Below, in pieces: positions 1 to 6,583 of a stretch of DNA of 48,014 nt. This DNA is from JAIRLS01 sp031551455 (GTDB taxonomy: Bacteria > Bacteroidota > Bacteroidia > Bacteroidales > UBA4181). The translations under genes were made by a program, and so were the position numbers. The notes beneath the pieces are model-generated. The model saw only the letters and a program-made list of their open reading frames with translations, had not been told where the DNA came from and did no database searches. The stretch spans positions 1-48,014 of the forward strand of contig JAVBNP010000022.1 in NCBI GenBank assembly GCA_031551455.1, written 5' to 3'. Position 1 is the first letter of the stretch; each line of letters opens with the position of its first letter.

Positions 1-297
1 AATTCGAATGGTTATGATATCGTGTGAGAATATGACGAAAATGGTCATTGCATCAAGAAAACAGAATGGCAGGAAGGCGGAACCGGAGAAGATTTTAGCG
101 AAGGTACGGAATGTGTATATACTTACACGTATAATGACAAAAACGATATTGCGACAAAAACGGCCAACTGTAAAACAATCTATGCCGATGCTCCGGACGA
201 AACATATTCGTACGATCATACGTATTCGTACACCTATGATGAACAAGGGAATTGGACGCAACGCGGGAGCAATACGAGAAAAATCGAATATTATTAA
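1..297 (+). pseudogene. 3' end of a YD/tyrosine-rich repeat protein, interrupted by an in-frame TGA
   Basis: The frame beginning at base 1 reads NSNGYDIV, then TGA at 25-27, then continues without another stop to TAA at 295-297. The downstream part has the composition of a real protein: alternating Tyr/Asp and Gly-Asn-Trp motifs (EYDENGHCIKKTEW, later YTYDEQGNWTQR), typical of Bacteroidota YD-type or MORN-like repeat proteins. The context NGYDIV-stop-EYDENG suggests an Arg codon CGA changed to TGA. There is no ATG in this frame after the stop, so the second part cannot easily start by itself. The gene begins upstream of the window. It could be a pseudogene, a strain variant or a base-calling error. 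The frame-2 ORF over the same bases is a basic, low-complexity shadow. Confidence 0.6.
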
Positions 298-329
298 GCG
301 CTGTTTGATCGGAATGCCGGCCGGGATCG

Positions 330-815
330 TCAAATTTTCGGTCGAATCGGAATACAAAGTTCTTCCTCCGAATCGGGATCTTCGTTTTTGTATTTTTCGC
401 CCATGACGGCAACATGCGGCCGATCATCCGGTTCATAACCGGAAGCGGGTAACCACACATCGAAAATATATCGGAAAGTTTCCGGACCCGAACTTGCCGG
501 CCCGCGGTCCAAAAAAACGGCATAAAGCCCGTCGGGCAACACAAAAGGTTCCATCCCGATCGGAATGGATTCGAAATCTGTTACTTCTACTGCTGCCCAA
601 CTATCAAACTTCGTATCGGGATTTAAGTTCTTGAAATACGACGAATCGTAAATCCGTAACGAATAAAGCTCCGAACCGATCGTATGTTTGATTTCCTTGC
701 TGCGCGGCATGAAACTTCGCCACAGTTCACCCGTTTTGTCATCGGATAAGGTCATCGTCATTCGGCGACCAACCAATTTTCGTTCGGGCAAAATTTCGAT
801 TCTCGGTTGCATCAT
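330..815 (-). CDS. GyrI-like / AraC-effector-binding domain protein
   Basis: A protein of about 161 residues that consists almost wholly of the GyrI-like small-molecule-binding domain. The order of motifs fits the family: RIEILPERKLVGRRMTM at the N-terminus, KTGELWRSFMPR, then AAVEVTDFE, FVLPDGLYAVF and a C-terminal EKYKNEDPDSEEELCIPI. Stand-alone members bind hydrophobic or cationic ligands; some are effector-binding halves of AraC or MerR regulators, but no DNA-binding domain is present here. The ATG at 813-815 shares one base with the TGA of the upstream pentapeptide gene (TGATG), so the two are translationally coupled. This start is preferred over the TTG at 818. The ligand is unknown. 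Confidence 0.85.
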   Translation of the reverse strand: MMQPRIEILPERKLVGRRMTMTLSDDKTGELWRSFMPRSKEIKHTIGSELYSLRIYDSSYFKNLNPDTKFDSWAAVEVTDFESIPIGMEPFVLPDGLYAVFLDRGPASSGPETFRYIFDVWLPASGYEPDDRPHVAVMGEKYKNEDPDSEEELCIPIRPKI

Positions 816-1408
816 CAATTGGCTTTGTCGATTTCGATATCGTATTTATCCAAAAGTCCGACGATTTGCGACAACGAGAATTTGGCTTTTTTGATTTTAT
901 TACGTTCGGGATCGATGGAATAATTGTACGACGTCGCAAAATCGGCTTTTTCGAGATTGGTATCGTCGAAAACCGCTTTTGTCAAGTCGCAACCGTTGAA
1001 AACCGCACCGGTTAAATCACATTCGGTAAAGTCCGTTTCGTGCAATTTCGAATTCTCGAAAACGATCTTTTTAAGCTTTGTCCGATAGAACGAGGAATGA
1101 TTCAAGGAACAGTTTTCGAACTCGAACGACATGGCAAATTCGTCGCAGTTGCCGAAATTGAGGCCCCACATTTTACAATTTCTGAACGATACATTGCGAA
1201 AGCCCGTTTTTACCAGTTTCGCCAAACTCAAGTTGCAATCCTCGAAAATGCAATCGGTAAATTTAATTTCCGAAAGATCTGTTTCCGACAGTTCACAATC
1301 GGTGAACATACAATCTTCGTATTCGCCTTTCATTAAGGGAGTCTTCCGAAAATCGATCTTCCGGAACGATTCGTCCGAGAAAAATATGCAACTCATTTTG
1401 TCCGCCAT
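815..1408 (-). CDS. pentapeptide-repeat protein
   Basis: About 197 residues made of A(D/N)LXX-type pentapeptides: CMFTDCELSETDLSEIKFTDCIFEDCNLSLAKL, later ENSKLHETDFTECDLTGAVFNGCDLTKAVFDDTNLEKADF. These fold as a right-handed quadrilateral beta-helix. The tail (YSIDPERNKIKKAKFSLSQIVGLLDKYDIEID) is the C-terminal cap seen in Qnr/McbG-like members. Such proteins can mimic DNA and protect gyrase, but most chromosomal members have no known role; pairing with a GyrI-like protein makes a gyrase-related or drug-related role possible, as inference only. I choose the ATG at 1406-1408 because the first ATG (1427-1429) lies inside the likely -7 promoter box. It overlaps the next gene by one base. Confidence 0.85.
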   Translation of the reverse strand: MADKMSCIFFSDESFRKIDFRKTPLMKGEYEDCMFTDCELSETDLSEIKFTDCIFEDCNLSLAKLVKTGFRNVSFRNCKMWGLNFGNCDEFAMSFEFENCSLNHSSFYRTKLKKIVFENSKLHETDFTECDLTGAVFNGCDLTKAVFDDTNLEKADFATSYNYSIDPERNKIKKAKFSLSQIVGLLDKYDIEIDKAN

Positions 1409-1426
1409 TTGGTTTAATTTTATGTA

Positions 1427-1434
1427 CAAAAATA
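1427..1434 (-). promoter_or_regulatory. Bacteroidota -7 box (TATTTTTG) for the pentapeptide gene
   Basis: The minus strand reads TATTTTTG, an exact match to TAnnTTTG, ending 18 bases before the ATG at 1408. A start of transcription a few bases downstream would exclude the upstream ATG at 1427-1429. No perfect -33 TTTG is present at the right distance. Confidence 0.45.
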
Positions 1435-1482
1435 GTTCGTTTATCGTTATTTAAATCAACACGCGTTCGAATAAAATATTCG

Positions 1483-1490
1483 TAATTTTG
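1483..1490 (+). promoter_or_regulatory. Bacteroidota -7 box (TAATTTTG) for the ybaK-like gene
   Basis: TAATTTTG matches TAnnTTTG and lies 17 bases before the ATG at 1508, giving a very short leader. It is divergent from the pentapeptide-gene promoter in the same 99-base gap. The -33 element is not clear. Confidence 0.4.
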
Positions 1491-1507
1491 ATTTTTGATT
1501 TTATCGA

Positions 1508-1996
1508 ATGAAAACAAATAAAACCAATGCGGTTCGGTTGCTCGACAAAGCGGACATTGCATACGAATTGATTGCTTACGAACCGGACGAATCGGATTTA
1601 AGCGCCGTACACGTAGCTCGCCAAACGGGGCAACCGGTGGAGACAGTTTTTAAAACACTGGTGGTGAAAGGTGATAAAACGGGTTATTTCGTTTGTGTCA
1701 TCCCCGGAGCGGAAGAATTGGATTTGAAAAAGGCGGCTGCGACATCGGGTAACAAAAATTGCGAAATGATCCCGATGAAAGAGCTTTTGCCTGTTACCGG
1801 ATATATCCGCGGAGCATGTTCGCCGATCGGGATGAAAAAACGTTTTCCGACACTTATCCATGAAAGTTGTTCGGATTACGAGCATATTTGTGTCAGCGCC
1901 GGGCAACGAGGCTTGCAAATTCGGATTGCGCCCGCGGATTTGATTCGGATGACGGATGCGAAAATCGGACTTTTTGTTGCGAATCGGGATAAATGA
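1508..1996 (+). CDS. ybaK: YbaK/EbsC-family Cys-tRNA(Pro)/Cys-tRNA(Cys) deacylase
   Basis: A 162-residue single-domain protein of the YbaK/ProX trans-editing family, the usual length. Family features visible: N-terminal TNAVRLLDKADIAYELIAYEPDE, the conserved VFKTLVVKG with the lysine that binds the tRNA 3' end, GYFVCVIPGAEELDLKKAA, and the GYIRGACSPIGMKKRFPT block that forms the substrate pocket. The C-terminal ISAGQRGLQI-type stretch (SAGQRGLQIRIAPADLI) is also present. Known members hydrolyse Cys mis-attached to tRNA(Pro) in the cytoplasm. It stands alone between divergent genes upstream and its own promoter-bearing neighbour downstream. Confidence 0.92.
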   Translation: MKTNKTNAVRLLDKADIAYELIAYEPDESDLSAVHVARQTGQPVETVFKTLVVKGDKTGYFVCVIPGAEELDLKKAAATSGNKNCEMIPMKELLPVTGYIRGACSPIGMKKRFPTLIHESCSDYEHICVSAGQRGLQIRIAPADLIRMTDAKIGLFVANRDK

Positions 1997-2095
1997 CGAT
2001 AATTGTCGTATTACGGAAATCGATCGGAATACGCAGTTTCACCAATAAGTATTAAAAAACATTACACCTGTTACAAATTGATGATTTTAAGTACG

Positions 2096-2127
2096 TTTGC
2101 TAATTTGAAAAAGAGAATATACTTTTG
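2096..2127 (+). promoter_or_regulatory. Bacteroidota promoter TTTG-N20-TACTTTTG
   Basis: TTTG at 2096-2099, a 20-base spacer, then TACTTTTG at 2120-2127. Both elements and the spacing match the Bacteroidota sigma-ABfr consensus. Transcription would start near 2133, giving a leader of about 50 bases for the aminotransferase at 2182. This is the clearest promoter in the window. Confidence 0.7.
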
Positions 2128-2181
2128 CGTTTGTATCATAAGCAATAAAATACGGACTATCCGGGAAACATCACGAAATAA

Positions 2182-3381
2182 ATGCCTCAAATATCAACCA
2201 AAGGGCGTATTATGCCACCCTCGCCGATTCGTAAATTGGCACCTTACGCCGAGCAAGCCAAACAACAGGGAGTAAAAGTATATCATTTGAATATCGGTCA
2301 ACCGGATATTCCGACGCCCAAAATCGCAATGGAAGCGGTGCGACATAACGATTTAACGGTTGTCGAATACAGTCATTCGATGGGAATCGAGTCGCTGAGA
2401 CGGCGGTTGGCGCAATATTACCGGGAGAAGGATATAAATGTGGATCATAATCAAATTATGATCACCAACGGCGGCTCGGAGGCCATTTCGATGACCATGA
2501 TGGCTTGTTTGAATCATTATGAGGACGTGCTTGTGCCGGAACCGTTTTATGCCAACTATTACGGATTCTCGACGGTGGCCGGAGTGGTGTTGAAGCCCGT
2601 GAAATCGGTGATCGAAAATGATTTTGCATTGCCGCCCGTCAAGGAATTGGAAAAATTGATTACACCCGGTACGAAGGCTATCATGATCTGCAATCCGAAT
2701 AATCCGACCGGTTATCTGTATTCGCGCGATGAATTGGAAAAGTTGGCAGAGATGGCCGTTAAACACGATCTGTTCTTGATTTCGGACGAGGTATATCGCG
2801 AATTTTGTTATGACGGCAACCAACATTATTCGATCATGCAAATCGAAGGATTGGAAAAACATGCCGTTTTGATCGATTCCATGTCCAAACGATTCAGCGC
2901 TTGCGGTATACGTGTCGGAGCATTGGTAACACGCAATAAAGAATTGATGGAAACGGTGTTGAAATTTGCTCAAGCAAGACTCAGCCCGCCCACGTTCGGA
3001 CAGATATTGGCGGAAGCGGCATTGGATTCGCCGCCGGAATATTATGCCGGTATCTACAACGAATATATCGAACGACGCAATACGTTGGTTAACGGACTGA
3101 ATCGTATTCCCGGCGTGTACAGTCCCATGCCCAAAGGCGCGTTTTATACCATGGCGCGTTTACCGGTGAACGATTCGGATAAATTCGCGCAATGGATGTT
3201 GAGTGATTTTCGATACAACAATCAAACAGTGATGGTGGCTCCCGGTTCGGGCTTCTATTCCACTCCGGGTCAAGGAAAAGATGAGGTGCGATTGGCCTAT
3301 GTCATCAACAAGGCGGATATCGAACGGGCATTGGAATGTTTGGAACAAGCATTAAAAATTTATCCCGAAAGAACCATTTGA
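2182..3381 (+). CDS. PLP-dependent class I/II aminotransferase (AspC-like)
   Basis: A 399-residue fold-type I aminotransferase, cytoplasmic. Visible residues: NIGQPDIPTP near residue 37, the ITNGGSEA phosphate-binding loop (94-101), NPNNPTG (171-177), the SDEVYREF segment with PLP-binding Asp202 and Tyr205, and the Schiff-base lysine Lys236 in DSMSKRFSACGIRVG, followed by the alpha-carboxylate Arg region. This SMSKRFSACG active site is typical of the aspartate/aromatic aminotransferases of Bacteroidota; the amino donor cannot be fixed from sequence. The ATG at 2182 follows a clear promoter; an internal ATG at 2212 is possible because conserved sequence starts shortly after it. It ends just before a shared hairpin terminator. 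Confidence 0.88.
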   Translation: MPQISTKGRIMPPSPIRKLAPYAEQAKQQGVKVYHLNIGQPDIPTPKIAMEAVRHNDLTVVEYSHSMGIESLRRRLAQYYREKDINVDHNQIMITNGGSEAISMTMMACLNHYEDVLVPEPFYANYYGFSTVAGVVLKPVKSVIENDFALPPVKELEKLITPGTKAIMICNPNNPTGYLYSRDELEKLAEMAVKHDLFLISDEVYREFCYDGNQHYSIMQIEGLEKHAVLIDSMSKRFSACGIRVGALVTRNKELMETVLKFAQARLSPPTFGQILAEAALDSPPEYYAGIYNEYIERRNTLVNGLNRIPGVYSPMPKGAFYTMARLPVNDSDKFAQWMLSDFRYNNQTVMVAPGSGFYSTPGQGKDEVRLAYVINKADIERALECLEQALKIYPERTI

Positions 3382-3415
3382 TTCGGCATCGATAAACTTC
3401 AAAACTCAACAATGC

Positions 3416-3451
3416 AAAAGCGGCTTTTCGATTGATCGAAAAGCCGCTTTT
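3416..3451. terminator. bidirectional hairpin terminator
   Basis: Inverted repeat AAAAGCGGCTTTTCGAT / ATCGAAAAGCCGCTTTT with a four-base loop, flanked by A and T tracts. It lies between the convergent aminotransferase (+) and the TonB-receptor gene (-) and can serve both. Confidence 0.75.
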
Positions 3452-3471
3452 ACGTTACGGGATGTACCGGT

Positions 3472-5904
3472 TTAGAATTCTACATGCATTCCCCAATACC
3501 ATATGGCCCCCGTTTTATCCATAAATCCGAATTCTTGCGATTTCGAATTGAAGATGTTGTTCACGTTCACAAAAATGGAACTCGTTTTGGTGAATTTATA
3601 CGCCGCACGCAGATTAACCAACATTTTGGCATTTATATCGAAAGTACCGTATTGTTGAATGAACGTTTGTTTGGTGTAACCGTAACCGGTTGACGTAAAC
3701 GTCCATTTATCCGTAGGTAACCAGTTGACCTCATACCCACCGTAGAACGAAGGTGTTGCTTTGCTTTCGGTATCAATGAGTTCGATGGGAATGTTGTCCA
3801 CAACCATCTCATCCGACCAAGCGCTCGGACCTTGGGCAATTAACCCCAATTGTATGGCTGTCATTTTTTCTTCGACATTCAGATTGTCGTGATCTTTCAG
3901 TTTAGTATACTGATACGTTCCAAACAAGCGAAAATTCACATTTCTGTTGATCACAACGCCCACTTCGGCTGTAGCGCCGTATTGTTGGCTCGTTTCCTTT
4001 ACGTTGTGGTAGGTCTGATTACGTTCGTAAGGATACGGCAAACCACTCAGTTGAGTTATTTGGGAAGGATAAGGATATGGGGTAAGATCTTGAGCACGTG
4101 TTAATTTAACTTCACTTACGCCTAAGACGCTGATATTTTTCAACTTGCTGTAAAATGCTTCACCGCTGAATAATACATGTTTTCCCAATTTCCGACGGTA
4201 CCCCAATTCAAACATATCCATAATGGCTAACTCGAGATTCGGATTTCCGTTTAATTCCACCGTAAATCTGTTTTTAGGATCAGACGGTCCATCATTGGAA
4301 TGCATGTTTGGAATGGGAAGGTTTACATGAAGTGTCGCATCCGCTTTCATATCGAGCATAAACGGGCTGCGGTTAGCACGCGAATAGGTAGCGCGGATCG
4401 AACTGTTTTCGTACAATTTATAATTGGCCACCAATTGCCAAGTAGGATAGCCCTTATCGGGATCGGTATTTTGTTCGTAACGGAATGCTCCCACCAAACG
4501 AAGTTTTTCAAACGGCATGTAATCGAGACGAATGCTGGGAGCAAATGAACTCATGGTTGCTTTTCCGTTGAGATACGAGTCTGCATTGGGTACTTGGTAG
4601 GGGAGATCGTTTAGCATACTTCTCGCATAGCTTAATCCCGGGCGAACACTCAATCGTTTATCCAACAATTGAAAGTTATAATCGGCATTTACATATAAAT
4701 TGCCCAAATCGAGTTGATAGCCGGGCGATCCCATTGACATATCTTCATAACCCCACATGTAACTTGCTTGTAAATTGAATCCATATATTGCCGTACGCAA
4801 GTCGACAAATTGAGTTTCAAACTTACGGGTGGTATGAGCGATAAATCCGTTATCGGTATTGGATGATATGGCAGTTGAACGTTGTGTTCCGACGGCAAAG
4901 TCAAAACTAATGTTTTCGTTCGGATTGTAAAATGCATAGGCGTTTGCTCCGTACGCATCCAAAGCCATGCTCGGATCTTCGTACATTTCTTCGGAACTTT
5001 TATCGACAAGGGCAACATCCTCCGGAGGATAATAGCCGCTTTCGGGAAGTTTCGGCGTCAAGGAAGTCGATTTCCATATATAGACATCTTCTTGTGCACG
5101 GTCGCGATAATTATAGTTACCCGAAACCCTAAATTTCAACTTGTCGTTTACTCCGAATGATACGGCCAAATTTTGCGTTCCGGAAACCGCCATTGACGAG
5201 GGCATGCTGCCGAAACGATTACCCGATTGGATGCCGGCTTCCACCGAAGGTTTTTTCGAGGCTACTTTTTGCGTGATGATATTAATAACCCCCGTTACGG
5301 CGTTAGCTCCGTACAAGGCGCTTGCCGGACCGCGAACCACTTCAATGCGATCAATATCGTTCAAGCCTATGGGTAGCGATTCCCAAAAGGTACCGCCCGT
5401 GGTATAGTTATATACCGGTCGTCCGTCCAACATTACCAACGTAAGGGTATTTTCGGACATGTAGGTTTGTTGTCCGTAAGGAATATTGTCGTTGCCGCGG
5501 ATATGCACATCGTAATTACCGTTGGTCTTTTCGCGAACGATTACTCCGGGAATCAAGCGCATGGCCTCGGGGATCGAAAGTACGCCCGCACGGGCAATGT
5601 CTTCGGACGTCAATACCGATGTGGATAACGGCGTATCGAAGAAGCTTTCGCTCGACTTGGAAGCGATGGAAACGTCTTTATTCAACACCAAATTGAATAA
5701 ATCGTCGATGGAAACGCCGACGATATCGGCCAATTGCATCAATTCGTCCAACGGCAAATCGGCCAGTTGTTCGTAACTCATGGCCAGCACATCTTCCTTG
5801 GTCATTTTATCGATCGGTTTTTGGGCAAAACCGCCGACGGTATTTAATATGGAGAACAGCAGGATAATTCCCGATATTTTTCGAATAGTCTGAAACAAAT
5901 TCAT
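3472..5904 (-). CDS. TonB-dependent outer-membrane receptor (copy 1)
   Basis: An 810-residue receptor for active uptake across the outer membrane. Residues 1-28 are a signal peptide (cleavage after GGFAQ). Residues 30-90 are a short acidic/leucine-rich region (MTKEDVLAMSYEQLADLPLD, DDLFNLVLNKDVSIASKS) in place of an STN or carboxypeptidase-like domain. The plug spans about 85-215 (TPLSTSVLTSEDIARAG, RGNDNIPYG, RIEVVRGPASALYGANAVTGVINIIT). The remainder is a 22-stranded barrel ending in a terminal Phe (NNIFNSKSQEFGFMD...VEF). No SusD partner is present, so this is not a glycan SusCD pair; the substrate is unknown. It follows yfiR copy 1 by 24 bases. It is a tandem paralogue of the gene at 6584-9037: the first 210 residues differ at about 14 positions, but the barrel is far more divergent. 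Confidence 0.93.
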   Translation of the reverse strand: MNLFQTIRKISGIILLFSILNTVGGFAQKPIDKMTKEDVLAMSYEQLADLPLDELMQLADIVGVSIDDLFNLVLNKDVSIASKSSESFFDTPLSTSVLTSEDIARAGVLSIPEAMRLIPGVIVREKTNGNYDVHIRGNDNIPYGQQTYMSENTLTLVMLDGRPVYNYTTGGTFWESLPIGLNDIDRIEVVRGPASALYGANAVTGVINIITQKVASKKPSVEAGIQSGNRFGSMPSSMAVSGTQNLAVSFGVNDKLKFRVSGNYNYRDRAQEDVYIWKSTSLTPKLPESGYYPPEDVALVDKSSEEMYEDPSMALDAYGANAYAFYNPNENISFDFAVGTQRSTAISSNTDNGFIAHTTRKFETQFVDLRTAIYGFNLQASYMWGYEDMSMGSPGYQLDLGNLYVNADYNFQLLDKRLSVRPGLSYARSMLNDLPYQVPNADSYLNGKATMSSFAPSIRLDYMPFEKLRLVGAFRYEQNTDPDKGYPTWQLVANYKLYENSSIRATYSRANRSPFMLDMKADATLHVNLPIPNMHSNDGPSDPKNRFTVELNGNPNLELAIMDMFELGYRRKLGKHVLFSGEAFYSKLKNISVLGVSEVKLTRAQDLTPYPYPSQITQLSGLPYPYERNQTYHNVKETSQQYGATAEVGVVINRNVNFRLFGTYQYTKLKDHDNLNVEEKMTAIQLGLIAQGPSAWSDEMVVDNIPIELIDTESKATPSFYGGYEVNWLPTDKWTFTSTGYGYTKQTFIQQYGTFDINAKMLVNLRAAYKFTKTSSIFVNVNNIFNSKSQEFGFMDKTGAIWYWGMHVEF

Positions 5905-5928
5905 GTTGATAAATATGTTTATGATTAA

Positions 5929-6435
5929 TTAAATAACGATACCTAAATTAGCCAATGCTCCGGACATTTGCAGTCCCTGTTTTTGGAAGCGTGCCTTGTT
6001 GATTTCGAAATTGAGCTTCCCGCCCACCGTCACATAGTTGATGCATGCGCCCTGTTGCGCCAATCCGTCCTTGTCGGTAACCAACAGAATCGGCTTTCCT
6101 TCCGTTTTCGACAGTACCGCACCAAAATCGCCGCTTTTTCCCGCGGGAAGATACAGAATATGGCATTTGTCGATAGCGCCGACATTATCCACTTTCTTGA
6201 TCACGATACTTTGTTGCCCCACCTTTTTGCTGGCGGCTACTTTTTGTAATTCTCCTATCACGGGCGAGTCGCCGAGTACCGCAATCACAAAGTCGCCTTG
6301 CCGCATATCCGCAGGCCATTCCACGTTCTTGGTGAAATTGTACATAAACAAGGCTTTAAACATTTCGTTCTGTGCCAATGATATGCTGAGCGGGCATAGA
6401 ACGAAAAACAATGTAAAAAATATTTTTCTTGTCAT
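5929..6435 (-). CDS. YfiR-family (DUF4154) periplasmic protein, copy 1
   Basis: A 168-residue protein of the YfiR family. A signal peptide occupies residues 1-21 (MTRKIFFTLFF...ISLA, cut before QNEMFKALF). The mature part has the family opening ALFMYNFTKNVEWP, a central FVIAVLGDSPVIGEL, the KCHILYLP strand with Cys, and the closing INYVTVGGKLNFEINKARFQKQGLQMS. In Pseudomonas YfiR is the periplasmic brake on the diguanylate cyclase YfiN; no cyclase is encoded here, and the partner is instead the TonB receptor 24 bases downstream. The mature protein is residue-for-residue the same as copy 2 at 9064-9570, while the signal peptide is different. A role in sensing or gating for the receptor is inference. 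Confidence 0.9.
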   Translation of the reverse strand: MTRKIFFTLFFVLCPLSISLAQNEMFKALFMYNFTKNVEWPADMRQGDFVIAVLGDSPVIGELQKVAASKKVGQQSIVIKKVDNVGAIDKCHILYLPAGKSGDFGAVLSKTEGKPILLVTDKDGLAQQGACINYVTVGGKLNFEINKARFQKQGLQMSGALANLGIVI

Positions 6436-6512
6436 ATTATAAATATAATTTTAACAATTTATCTGTTATACGAAGTTTTTGTTTAAAGGTTGTGTTTTTT
6501 GTCGAATTATAT

Positions 6513-6575
6513 CAAAAAAAATCGCATTTGCCAAAAGGAATCAATTGAAAAACAACGCCTTTTGACAAATGCGAT
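6513..6575 (-). terminator. intrinsic terminator of TonB-receptor copy 2
   Basis: On the minus strand an 18-bp stem (ATCGCATTTGTCAAAAGG / CCTTTTGGCAAATGCGAT, one mismatch) with a 19-base loop is followed directly by seven T. It starts 9 bases after the stop of the gene at 6584, so copy 2 is terminated before copy 1 and the two units are separate operons. Confidence 0.8.
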
Positions 6576-6583
6576 AAGGAAAT

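Noticed and set aside
8..406. 132-residue plus-strand ORF at the left edge
   Set aside because: Its composition is basic with repeated Arg, Lys and Ile; frame 1 of the same bases has clear protein-like repeats instead.
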